Below are positions 51,364 through 60,693 of a stretch of DNA of 64,000 bases, piece after piece. Under the pieces are notes generated by a model. The model saw nothing but the letters and a program-made list of their open reading frames with translations, was not told the origin of the DNA and made no database searches. A program made the position numbers and the translations under genes. This stretch comes from Arthrobacter sp. Hiyo8 (GTDB taxonomy: Bacteria; Actinomycetota; Actinomycetes; Actinomycetales; Micrococcaceae). The stretch is from positions 124,001 through 188,000 of the forward strand of contig AP014720.1 of NCBI GenBank assembly GCA_001549895.1, written 5' to 3'. Numbering within the stretch: position 1 is the stretch's first letter; each line of letters begins with the position of its first letter.

Positions 51364-52522
51364 ATGCAAGAAGGAAGTCCGTCGGTCCTCATCGTTGGGG
51401 AGGAGCCGCCGGGCGCGCGTGCGCCCAGGAGCTCCGAGAACGCGGATTTGTAGGCATGGTCGAGATTGTCGACGCCGAGCCGGGCGGCGCGATAGACCGG
51501 ACGCTGCTCGACAAAGGGCTCCTTCCGGGCTGCTCTCTCGCGAGCAGCTCGCCCTCCCGCCCGTTGAAGGGGTCCTGGTGATCCCGGGCGAAGCGGTCGG
51601 GGCCGACTTCGGCAACAAGACGGTCGAGCTCCGTAACGGCAGGAGGTTGGCTGTCGACGCCGTAGTGATTGCAACCGGCGCCGCGCCGCATCGGCCGAAG
51701 GGCATCGATGTCGCTTCCGATGTGCTGCTGCATCATCTGCACACCGCGGATGATGCGGACGCGCTCCGGCAGTCGATGCCGCTGCCTGAAGGACGGCGGG
51801 TCGCCGTGATCGGGGCTGGATTCTCCGGCACTGAGCTGGCGAGCCACTATGTTTCTGCGGGTGCCGAGGTGGTCCTCGTGGGCCGGTCGGCCACGCCGCT
51901 TCTCGGCGCGCTCGGCGCACAGCTCTCCCCTCGACTTGCCGACCTGCAGCGGACGCGGACCGATGCACGGTTGGGCGTGACCGTGCAGGCGATCACCCCC
52001 AGCGGTGGTCGCACGCGGCTCACCCTCTCCGACGGCAGCTCGACTCAGGTCGACGCCGTCATCCTCGCCCTCGGGGCGGCTCCTGCAACCGGGTGGGCGG
52101 GTGCACCCGACGGGATTCGGGTAGACAACCGCCTCCGCACCCGGCAAGAGGGATGGTATGCGGTCGGAAGCGCAGCTTACATCGCCTCGGGCACCGAGAA
52201 GCTCAGGACGGACCACTGGAATGCGGCCGTCGCCCAGGGCCGGCATGCCGCGAGGACAATCCTGCACGACCTCCTCGGTGCAGAGGATCCGGGTCCCTAT
52301 CGGCCGAGGACCGGTTTCAACCTTCGCGCGTTCGGATCGACTATTGCCATGCGCGGCTTGCGGTGCCCTGACGGTTCGGAGCGAGAGGCCGCCTGGCCGA
52401 TCGAACCGCCGCATCCCGATGCCGCGCTGGTCGAGTTCTTGAGCGTCGACGGCGAAGTGACCGGCGTAGCCGGGTACAACGCCGGCGACGCGGTCCTCCA
52501 CGCGGGATCGTCAATCGTCTGA
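51364..52522 (+). pseudogene. FAD/NAD(P)-binding pyridine nucleotide-disulfide-type oxidoreductase (ferredoxin-reductase-like), frameshifted
   Basis: Flavin reductase that passes electrons from NAD(P)H to a ferredoxin-like partner. ATG 51364 gives PSVLIVG, a break near 51400 leads into GGAAGRACAQELRERGF, a second near 51525 into LSREQLALPPVEGV. Then VVIATGAAPHRP, RRVAVIGAGFSGTELASHYVSAGAEVVLVGR (NAD loop), QVDAVILALGAAPATGWAG, DNRLRTRQEGWYAVGSAAY and HWNAAVAQGRHAARTIL. About 386 residues, normal. It converges on the ROK gene with 34 bases between. Confidence 0.85.
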
Positions 52523-52556
52523 GCTGGCAGAGGAAAACCCGACAGGGGAACACACG

Positions 52557-53692
52557 CTAGTTCGCGTCTTCGGGCTGGAGGATGGATTCCCGGAGCTGGG
52601 CTTGAGCCTGCGCCAGTCCGGCGTAGGCCGTTCCTCGGGCCACAGATAGTCCGAGCTCCTGCGGCACGACCCTGATCTCGGCGCACTGGGAAGGCTTAGC
52701 GACAGCCGCCTGCGCGCCTCGGGGAGGACTTCCTCGACAAGCGGGCTCAAGCGCCCCACAAAGTAAACGGACTCAGGGTCCAAGGTCACCGCAACAGCGC
52801 TGACGGCCGTGACGATCGCCGTTGTGAACGCCTCGACGACTTCCGCGCGGGGCGCGGCCTGCGGCTCGGACCAGAGGGCATCGATGCGTTCCAGTGCCAG
52901 TCCTTGGCTTTGAGCGAATCTGAGGAGGCCCTGGCCGCTCAGGAGCCCGTCGAGGGTCTCGTTGCCGACGCCTGAGAAGAGGACGCCAAGTTCTCCGAAG
53001 GCCGGCGTGCGCCCGTTGGCAATCTCATGCTGGATACAGCTCGCGAAGTTCAGCACCGAACTGAGGATGAACAAGGCGGCGTTCCCGATGTGCGCGTCAT
53101 CCTTCAGGATCCCCCGAAGGGATGCGTTGGCGTCGCTGTCCAGCAGAACCGGCGCCTTGACTCGATCTTCGAGAGCGTTCTGGAAAGGCTGTCCCAGGAA
53201 GACCTTCCTTGATTCCGGTCTCCCGGGACCTGTAGAGCCGTTCCGGAGGCGGCTGGGCATCGCGGCCACGACCTGGCGCAGTGGCCCCTGAGCCGGCTCA
53301 GTGGTCTCCGCGACCAAGTCCGCCAGCCACTCGGCAGTGGTTTCCATGTCGCCGCCTTCAATGGTTGGGACAATGGCCTGCGTGATCTCGCGGCCTCTCA
53401 GGTCCATTGCCAAGACGCATGTGGTTTGCGCCCCCAAGCTGATGCCGACAATGTGCCCTGCTGTGCGCGGCACGTCCAGATATGTGGAAGGCCGGCCGCG
53501 GCCGGCAACCTCGTCGAATCCCCGCTCGACAACGAGCCCCTCGAGACGGAGCTCCTCGACCTTCCGGGAGACGGTCGCTTGGCTCAGGCGAGTCAATTGG
53601 ATCAGCCTGGTACGCGTCAATGGCGCCTCAGAAAGGACAGCATCGAGCACCGTGGCCTTGTTGTAGCCGCGTGCGGCAGGGTTGCCATTCAT
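52557..53692 (-). pseudogene. ROK-family transcriptional regulator, frameshifted at C-terminus
   Basis: NagC/XylR-type regulator: winged helix at about 10-70 (LTRTRLIQLTRLSQATVSRKVEELRLEGLV), then the ROK sugar-kinase-like domain (HIVGISLGAQTTCVLAMDLRG, LLDSDANASLRG, FGELGVLFSGVGNETLDGLL). The zinc-site CxCGxxGC is absent. A break near 52690 precedes the natural tail PQELGLSVARGTAYAGLAQA, ending at 52557. About 378 residues. ATG 53692. Ligand is probably a sugar or carboxylate, unknown. Confidence 0.85.
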
Positions 53693-53768
53693 AGCCCAAC
53701 CTTAAATGAGTCGCGGACCGGCCATCGCCCCGTCCATTCCGTGGGCGCCGCCCGTCCGACAGGGCTGG

Positions 53769-54694
53769 CTAGCGGATTCTGGCGTCGGTGATGGCTGATT
53801 CTCCAAGGTCCCAGTAGTCCAGCGATTTCTTGTATTCGGGGCTTTCGAGAACGGACTGGATGGCCTTGTGCAGTGCCGGCGTCAGCGGTGATCCCTTCTT
53901 CAGCCCGACGGCGACATTGGTGTCAGTGCGGGTGTCGACCCTCGGCTGCAGGACAGTGAAGGCGTTGGGCTGCTGAACCTGGGCCCAGGCCAGAGCGCTG
54001 GCGTCGTAGAAGACGCCGTCGATGCGCTTGGAGGCCAGCTGGGTCAGGGCGTCCTGGACGTTGGGCAGGGTGACGGCGTTGATGGCCGCCTTGCCCTGGG
54101 AAGTGCAGGTCCACTGCGAGACGTTGGGCAGGTGCTTCAGCTGTTGCGTGGAGCCCTTCGTGACGGCAATGTTCTTTCCGCACAGCGTGTCGTTGGTCAG
54201 ATGGAGCGGGTTTCCGGCGGCTACGGCGATGGCCGATCCGCCCTTGAGGTAGTCGATCATGTCAAGCACTTTCAGTCGTTCTTCGGTGGCGGACATGGTG
54301 GTGGCAGTGAAGTCGTAGCGGCCGCCGTCGATGCCGGGATGATGGTGTCGAAGGCCGTGTTCTCGAACTTCAGCTTCAGTCCCAGCTTCTTGGCCACGAG
54401 GCGGGCGAGGTCCGGGTTCAATCCGATGGGAGTCACGTTGTCCTGCGCGAGAAACGTCATCGGTGGGGAGCTCAGGTCCATGGCGACGACCAGTTCGCCC
54501 TCGTCCTTGTAGGACTTCGGCAGCAGTGCCACGGCTGCTGGGTCAGGCTGGACGCCCTCGGAAATGTCTCGCGTGTTCTGCGTCTTGGGGACTTCCGTCG
54601 TCTGGCTGCCCGGCGCCGCGCCGCCGCAGCCGGTCATGGCCAGCAGGGCGGCAATCCCGGCTGCCACAAGGTGAATCGTGCTTCTGGTCTTCAT
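53769..54694 (-). pseudogene. amino-acid family-3 solute-binding lipoprotein (copy 2), frameshifted
   Basis: ATG 54694; lipobox MTGC with Cys23. SYKDEGELVVAMDLSSPP, GLNPDLARLVAKKLGLKLKFEN, one break near 54340, then ERLKVLDMIDYLKGG, NDTLCGKNIAVTKGSTQQL and EYKKSLDYWDLGESAI. About 308 residues. Aligns along its length with the copy at 30077 (shared TPIGLNPD, AAGNPL, CGKNIAV, QLASKRIDG). There is no permease or ATPase beside it, so it may use the transporter at 28370-30066. Confidence 0.9.
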
Positions 54695-54812
54695 GATGGC
54701 TCCGTTTCGACTGCTCCTAGGGGGCGTGAACCGCTGAGGGAGGCTCACGCATAGGACCGTGAGCTGGATCTCGTTCAGCATTCACCATGAATGAAACCCC
54801 AAGTATTGCACA

Positions 54813-54840
54813 ATTGTCAACAGAAAAATTGTTGACGATT
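54813..54840. promoter_or_regulatory. two operator-like palindromes in the second SBP/HAD divergent promoter
   Basis: ATTGTCAACAG at 54813-54823 and ATTGTTGACGAT at 54829-54840, directly adjacent. Same layout as at 31171-31238. Confidence 0.65.
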
Positions 54841-54951
54841 CGACTCGATCCGGTGTAGATTCAAGGTGCATAAAAATCGTTGGCCGGATGGCTGGAGGCT
54901 CGCGAGCGACGAGCCACCTGCCCTCTCCGACCCCTCTTGAATGGACGACTC

Positions 54952-55626
54952 ATGCCCACCACCAACTTCCGGCCGAAGTACATCTCCTTTGACATCTACG
55001 GCACCCTGATCAACTGGGACACTGATGCCACTACCCGTCGGCTGCTGGATGGCCGCCTGCCTGAAGAGCAGTGGCCTGCCTTCAAAAAGGTGTTCCGCGG
55101 GTACCGGTTCGACGAGGTCCTTGGCGACTACAAGCCCTACGAGCAGATCCTCCAGAATTCCTTTGACCGTGTCTGCAAGTTTTTTGGCATTGGACCGACC
55201 CCTGGTGCAGGCGCAGAGTTCGCTGACGCTGTACGCAGCTTTGGTGCCCACGATGACGTGCCCGCTCCGCTGAAGCTCATGGGCGACAACTACAAGCTGG
55301 TAGCCCTGTCCAACGCAGACGACAGCTTCCTGGAGATCAGCATCCCCAAGCTTGGTGCAGACTTCCACGCCGTGTTGACCGCTGAGCAGGCGCAGGCCTA
55401 CAAGCCGCGCTACCAGGCCTTCGAATACATGCTCGATACCCTGAACGCCAAGCCCGAGGACTTCCTGCACATCGCCTCACACACGCGCTACGACATGCAT
55501 CCGATGCACGACATGGGCTTCCGGAACCTCTGGGTGCTGGACCGTGGCTATGACCCCATTACCGGCGGCTACGACTACAGAACTGTCAAATCCCTGGACG
55601 AGATCAACAAGCACCTAGGTCTCTAA
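54952..55626 (+). CDS. HAD type II haloacid-dehalogenase-like hydrolase, subgroup A copy 2
   Basis: Paralogue of the protein at 31355: same length (224), same start (MPTTNFRPKYISF) and end (INKHLGL). Nucleophile Asp14 in FDIYGTLI with Tyr at +2, FRGYRFDEVLGDYKPYEQIL, ALSNADDSFLEI, YKPRYQAFEYMLDTLN and HIASHTRYDMHPMHDMGF. ATG 54952. Intact. Divergent from the second binding protein and followed, 99 bases on, by the kinase gene. Confidence 0.92.
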   Translation: MPTTNFRPKYISFDIYGTLINWDTDATTRRLLDGRLPEEQWPAFKKVFRGYRFDEVLGDYKPYEQILQNSFDRVCKFFGIGPTPGAGAEFADAVRSFGAHDDVPAPLKLMGDNYKLVALSNADDSFLEISIPKLGADFHAVLTAEQAQAYKPRYQAFEYMLDTLNAKPEDFLHIASHTRYDMHPMHDMGFRNLWVLDRGYDPITGGYDYRTVKSLDEINKHLGL

Positions 55627-55725
55627 GTCAGGTTCCGGGGCAGAAGGCGTCCTGAGCACGGCCTTCCCGCTCGGGCGCCTTCGGCCCGTCACCTGACCTA
55701 TCCCTTCGATCATTGAGAGCGTGAC

Positions 55726-56863
55726 ATGAGGCCCTCCTTCGACCCCGCCACACCTGCTACTGACACGGCCCACGCCAACGGCGTCCTCGGAGATGCCCAG
55801 AGGGGCCGGGACACCAGCAGCGCCGCGGCCTTCATCGACAGAGTCGCCTCCGAAAGCGGACTGCTTGCGGAGCAGTCTCAGCTTGCCGACTCGGCTGTCT
55901 TGCGACTCCTAGAGCAGTTCTACGGGCTGAGGGGGAGGCTCGTCCGGATCCCCACCGAGAAGGACGAGACCTTCCGCCTGCAGAACGGAGACGCTGCCTA
56001 CCTCGTGAAGCTGTCCCCATCGGATGAGGATCCGATGATCGTCCAGTTCCAGACAGCGTGTATGGAGCACCTAGAACGGAGTGCCCCTGATCTTCCCGTT
56101 CAGCGCGTGGTCAGGAGTCTCGGCGGGGCACCTGAAGTCCGCGTTCCCACCCCTCGAGGGCCATTTGACCGGGTGCTTCGGGTCATGCGTTTCATGCCCG
56201 GGCAACTGCTGGCCAAGGACGCGCCGTCGGAGGCGCAGCTTCGGCTGGTGGGAACAAGCCTTGCCCGACTGGACCAAGCGCTGCAGGACTTCGACCATCC
56301 CCACGCCGACCGCATGCTCCTATGGGACCTCAAGCACTTCCACCGGATGCGGCCGCTCCTTGACTACGTCGACGACAAGAGAAGAAGAGCCTTGGCCGAG
56401 GACATCTTCGACCGGTTCGACGGAGGCGTCGTCCCTCTCCTTGACACCCTCACCTCCCAAGTGATCCACGGAGACTTCAGCCCGTTCAACATCCTGGTCA
56501 ACCCGAACAGTCCAGACTACGTGACCGGAGTCATCGACTTCGGGGACGCGGTGCGCACCCCGTGATCTTCGAGATCAGCGTCACCATGGCCAACATCCTG
56601 GGAGCAGACCCAAAAAAACCTTGGGAGCACGCGCTTCAGGTCATGGAGGGCTACCGGAACATCCGCCCGCTGCCCGTTCACGAGCTCGAAGCGCTGACCG
56701 CTACGGCGCCGGCCCGCCTTCTGCTGCGGCATTGATAACACAGTGGCGGGCAACCCAGTTGCCCGAGAGGCGCGACTACCTCCTCTCCCACTCGCAGCCG
56801 GACTGGGACCGCCTCGCCTCCACGGCCGCAGCCCCAGCCCCCAAGCTGCACCTCACACCCTGA
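55726..56863 (+). pseudogene. hydroxylysine-kinase/APH-like phosphotransferase, frameshifted
   Basis: Aminoglycoside-phosphotransferase-fold kinase that phosphorylates a hydroxyl on a small amine or amino acid. ATG 55726. Lys in DAAYLVKLSPS, Brenner motif VIHGDFSPFNILVN, and DFG-like GVIDFGDAVRTP. A break near 56562 continues VIFEISVTMANILG, a second near 56735 continues LITQWRATQLPERRDYLLSHSQPDW and ends at 56863. About 379 residues, near the length of hydroxylysine kinases. Ethanolamine- or homoserine-type kinases are alternatives. Next gene starts 29 bases later. Confidence 0.82.
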
Positions 56864-56892
56864 CACCGACAAGCAAGCCGCAGGAGAAAACC

Positions 56893-58248
56893 TTGAGCAC
56901 TACCGCCTCTGTCCCCAAGCCATCCAAAGCCATGGTCAACGGCTTCGATCCCGACCGTCTCGGTGAGCTCCCCGAACACATCCAGAAGAACATCCGGCGC
57001 CGCGACCAGAGCCTCGGACCCGGCTACCGGCTCTTCTACAACACCCCTGTGGAAGTGGTCCGCGGCCAGGGCACCAAGCTCTTCGACAGCGAGGGCAACG
57101 AATACCTGGACGTCTACAACAACGTCCCCAGCGTCGGCCACGCCCACCCACGCGTCGTGGCGGCCGTCCACGAGCAGATGCAGAAGCTGAACACGAACAC
57201 CCGCTACGTCCAGGAGTCCATCCTCGACTACTCGGAGCAGCTCCTCTCGACGTTCCCCGACGAGCTCGGGCACGTGATGTACACCTGCACCGGGTCCGAG
57301 GCCAATGACCTTGCCATGCGCGTAGCCAAGTACTTCACCGGCAACCAGGGCATCATCGTCACCTCCGGCGCCTATCATGGCCTGACCACTGAGGTAGCGG
57401 CGTTCTCGCCGTCGCTGGGCGTCGGCGTACCCCTTGGTGCGAATGTTCGGGTCATCGACGCCCCGGACGCCCTCCGCTACGCGGGCCAGGGCTCCCTGGA
57501 AGACCGCCTGCGCGATCAGGTGCGTGCCGCGATCGCCGACCTGCAGCGCCACGGCGTCGGTGTGGCTGCCTTCATCGCCGACAGCATCTTCTCCTCAGAC
57601 GGCATTTTTGCCGGCCCGGCGGGCTTCCTTCGCCCGATCATCGAAGAAGTCCACGCCGCCGGCGGCCTGTACGTCGCGGACGAGGTCCAGCCCGGCTTCG
57701 GCCGCACGGGCGAGCAATGGTGGGGCTTCCAGCGTCACGGCATCGTCCCGGATATCGTCACCATGGGCAAGCCCATGGGCAACGGCATCCCGATCTCCGC
57801 GGCAGTGTTCAAGCCCGAGCTGCTGGTCGAGTTCGGGAAGAACATCCGCTACTTCAACACCTTCGGTGGCAACACCGTCGCGATCGCGGCCGCCCAGGCG
57901 GTCCTGGACGTCATCCGTGAGGAGTCCCTTATGGAGAACGCCCTCAAGGTCGGCGAGAGGATCCAAACAGGAATGCGGGAGCTCGGCCACGGCCTGGAGC
58001 AGGTCGCCGAGGTCCGCGGCAGCGGCCTGTTCATCGGCGTCGACCTCGTCACCGACCGATCCACCCTGGCTCCCGACGGCGAAACCGCAGCCCACATCGT
58101 GAACAGGCTCCGCGAGGAACGGATCCTGATTTCAGCCTGTGGAGCCCAAGGCAACGTCCTCAAGCTCCGCCCCCCGCTTCCGTTCTCCATGAACGACGCA
58201 GACCGCCTGCTCGAATCAATGGGCCGCACCTTCCAAGACCTGCACTAA
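56893..58248 (+). CDS. class-III PLP aminotransferase, phospho-lyase-like
   Basis: TTG 56893 follows AGGAGA by 5 bases. YRLFYNTPVEVVRGQGTKLFD, YLDVYNNVPSVGHAHPRVV (the NNVxxxGHxHPxV feature of the ethanolamine-phosphate/hydroxylysine phospho-lyase branch), TNTRYVQESILDYSEQLLS, CTGSEANDLAMRVAKYFTG, GGLYVADEVQPGFGRTG (PLP Asp) and MGKPMGNGIPISA (PLP Lys). 451 residues, intact. Paired with the kinase, it suggests phosphorylation of a hydroxy-amine followed by phosphate and ammonia elimination to a semialdehyde. Function is family-based inference. Confidence 0.88.
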   Translation: MSTTASVPKPSKAMVNGFDPDRLGELPEHIQKNIRRRDQSLGPGYRLFYNTPVEVVRGQGTKLFDSEGNEYLDVYNNVPSVGHAHPRVVAAVHEQMQKLNTNTRYVQESILDYSEQLLSTFPDELGHVMYTCTGSEANDLAMRVAKYFTGNQGIIVTSGAYHGLTTEVAAFSPSLGVGVPLGANVRVIDAPDALRYAGQGSLEDRLRDQVRAAIADLQRHGVGVAAFIADSIFSSDGIFAGPAGFLRPIIEEVHAAGGLYVADEVQPGFGRTGEQWWGFQRHGIVPDIVTMGKPMGNGIPISAAVFKPELLVEFGKNIRYFNTFGGNTVAIAAAQAVLDVIREESLMENALKVGERIQTGMRELGHGLEQVAEVRGSGLFIGVDLVTDRSTLAPDGETAAHIVNRLREERILISACGAQGNVLKLRPPLPFSMNDADRLLESMGRTFQDLH

Positions 58249-58281
58249 GTCTCACTTTAGTACCGTCACCCTTCCATTAAC

Positions 58282-58293
58282 CCGTCGACAATC
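58282..58293. promoter_or_regulatory. operator-like site before the last HAD gene
   Basis: CCGTCGACAATC, a variant of the island motif 36 bases before the start of the HAD gene. Confidence 0.4.
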
Positions 58294-58327
58294 GGCACCC
58301 ACCCAACCTCTCAACAGGAGAAAGCAA

Positions 58328-59013
58328 ATGACATTCGAGACCAAGCCCAAGTTCGTCACGTTCGACATGAACGGGACGCTGATCAAGTTCGCTATCGCGG
58401 ACGCAACCCGTCAGGTCCTGGGCGATCGGCTGCCGGCCGAGCTTGCCGATGCCTACCTGCAGGCCACCAAGGCGTACCGGATCGATGAGTGCATGGGCGA
58501 GTACAAGCCGTTCCACCAGATCATCGCCAATTCCATGGTCCGCGCCTCACGTCGCCTGGGCCTCGAGTACCGCGAGGCCGACGCACAGGCAGTCTACGAG
58601 CTTGTCCCCACCTGGGGCCCGTACCCGGGTGTCACCGAGGCGCTGAACCGTCTGGCGGAGGCGGTGCCGCTGGTCATCATTACCAACAGCGACACCGCAC
58701 AGGCCGAGCGCCTTGCGGGGAACCTTCAGGCCCCCTTTGAGGTGGTCATCACTGCCGAGCAGATGGGCCTCTACAAGCCGCGGCTGGGTGCGTTCGAGTA
58801 CATGTTCGACAAGCTCGGGTGAGCCCGGAGGAGATCGTGCACGTCTCCGCGAGCCCGATGTATGACCTGCGGTCTGCAGCCGTCATGGGGATCAAGAACA
58901 AGGTGTACGTGGACCGGGGCTTCGAGCACGACGAGCCCTGGCTCGGCTACGAACGGATCACCGACATCGCCGATCTCCCCGTCCTCTTCGGCCTGCCGCG
59001 CCCCGCCGCCTAG
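58328..59013 (+). pseudogene. HAD type II haloacid-dehalogenase-like hydrolase, subgroup B copy 2, frameshifted
   Basis: Paralogue of 22444-23129 with the same ribosome site (CAGGAGAAAGCA). Asp13 in FDMNGTLIKF with Asn at +2, IITNSDTAQAERLAGN, LYKPRLGAFEYMFDKLG. A stop in frame at 58820 comes from one missing base; repaired it reads LGVSPEEIVHVSASPMYDLR and ends WLGYERITDIADLPVLFGLP. 228 residues. The match to copy 1 continues past the stop to about 59043. Confidence 0.87.
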
Positions 59014-59043
59014 TCAGGGAGACCCGAGCAAAGACGAGTGCCA
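59014..59043 (+). repeat. vestige of a ridA start copied with the HAD gene
   Basis: Bases after the HAD stop match those after the stop at 22444, up to GAGTGCCAC, but the ridA ATG of copy 1 is ACG here, and similarity ends at about 59043. This marks the edge of a duplicated segment. Confidence 0.6.
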
Positions 59044-59154
59044 CGGGGCCGGCCCTGCTTCTGACCGGCTCCCATGGCCACGCTCAGAGGCAGGCTCGAG
59101 AGCCTGGCGTTGGAGATCCTTCTCGAGGTCGCCGCCGGGTAAGCGTACTTCCTT

Positions 59155-60417
59155 CAGGCCTACATCCCGCGACGCGGTAGGACAGAGAGTCGACATTGTC
59201 CGTGAGGCAGGCTTTGAGCATGGGATGTCGCTGGACCCCACGGTGAGCATGGCACCGTCTTGCCTGCCGGAAGCCGAGGTGATGCTGGGCAGCTCCGGTT
59301 CTCGACCGCCCAGACGAAGAAGGGTCCTCATGGAGTGCCTGGTGGTGTGGGTGTCGGCCAGCTATGCGTCGACGTCCGCCTGAACGCAGGAGGCGCGGTC
59401 CATCCGTGGGAGAGTCTGAGCCAGGTGAGGAATTTGATGGTTTCGGTGATTTCTTGCTTCGCGCTGTGTACGGGGTCGCCGGTGGGTTTCCCGTTTGTGG
59501 AGAGGCTCCTGATACGTCGCAGGTGGTGCCAGCAGGCGAAGGACTCGATAGGGTGTGCCGAACATCAGGGTCATCAATGTCGTCGAGCTTGCTGGGTAGC
59601 CACCGTTCAAAGAGAGCGAGGTAGTGGTCCGCCCAGGGAGTAGCTTGTGATGGGTAAGCAGACTGCGCAGTTGATCCACGCGTAGCTGTTGGGTTCTTTA
59701 TGTAGCGCTCAGTGACTGAGGGGGATGTCTCCTGTGGTGAGTCGTTCGAGCAGCTCGCGTACGCCGGGTTTGCGGAGCTAGGTATGGATGCTTTCGGGGC
59801 GCTGGGCTCCGCAGAGCGCTGCGAGCAGTTTCGCTGCCGTGGCGACCGGACCCTGGGACTCGTCGACGCGCAACAGCGCCGTGAGGTTCGTTCCGGAGAG
59901 CGCAGCGGGCGCAGGTGTTCTGGCGGTAGTGCTCGGTTTCCGTGCCGCAACCGGAGCAGTGGTAGTCCAGGGTGATACCACCGCGGTGTTCCAATCCAAA
60001 CAGACCTGGGTAGAGTGCGTCCCAAAGTACTGTTCGCAGACTCGGTCAGCCATAGTCGGGAGACGCCACATACGGGCAGAACGCCCGGAGCGCTGCCTGG
60101 GTACGGATGGTGGACTGGGCGGCGTCCTTTACGCTCCGCAGATCCCCATAGAACTCATCCACGTGGGCAGGCGTCCACTGCCACGGGTACTCGTTCGTGG
60201 ACTCCTGGAACCGCGTCACCAGCCGTTCCCGGCCCTCGATGGTGCCAAACGCCAGGTTCCGGCTCAACTGCTGGTTGCGCCAGCCGGTAAGCATCTGGGT
60301 GAACACGTGGTCCTCCGGGTGAAGGAAACGCACAGCGCCGAAGTCGAGCACCCGTCCCGCTGAATCGACCGCCACGAACCCTCCTGATACATTGCATCGG
60401 ATGCAAGAATCATGCAA
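59155..60417 (-). pseudogene. actinobacterial site-specific integrase, decayed and chimeric
   Basis: N-terminal part (from 60417) resembles the core-binding domain of tyrosine integrases: FTQMLTGWRNQQLSRNLAFG, EYPWQWTPAHVDEFYGDLRS, QAALRAFCPYVASPDYGW, then THSTQVCLDWNTAV. It passes into a zinc-ribbon-containing integrase-like protein: YHCSGCGTETEHYRQNTCAR, RPESIHTWLRKPGVRELLER, LPGRDHYLALFERWLPSKLD and KQEITETIKFLTWL, and ends at RVAG near 59160. There are several breaks and the catalytic C-terminus is missing. Looks like a fusion by deletion of two adjacent integrase genes, truncated by the duplication edge. Confidence 0.68.
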
Positions 60418-60604
60418 TTAGTGCAGATCCCGCGCAAATCCGCGGATCGGAAGGCGATTCCAGCCTGATGCGCCCCAGCTCTTGAAGGCGGCGCGATGAC
60501 CTCGCGGGTGTCCCGGCCGCCAATTCGCACGGTGTTTCCGCAGGTCACAGCCGTATTCGGGACTATAAGTGACGCGGTAGCGGATGGCAATGGGCGGTGT
60601 CCGT

Positions 60605-60693
60605 TCTCAATTAAGTTGGCCACCTTGTCGTGGGAAATGGCCAGATAAATTGAGACGGATGGGGTGGGAGCTGTCTCAATTTAGTTGGCCATT
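60605..60693. repeat. IS21-like terminal repeats, three copies
   Basis: TCTCAATTAAGTTGGCCA at 60605-60622, its reverse-type copy AATGGCCAGATAAATTGAGA at 60636-60655, and TCTCAATTTAGTTGGCCATT at 60674-60693. Multiple end repeats of this TGGCCA...GAGA type are usual at IS21 ends; no istA or istB gene is present, so this is a scar. Confidence 0.6.
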
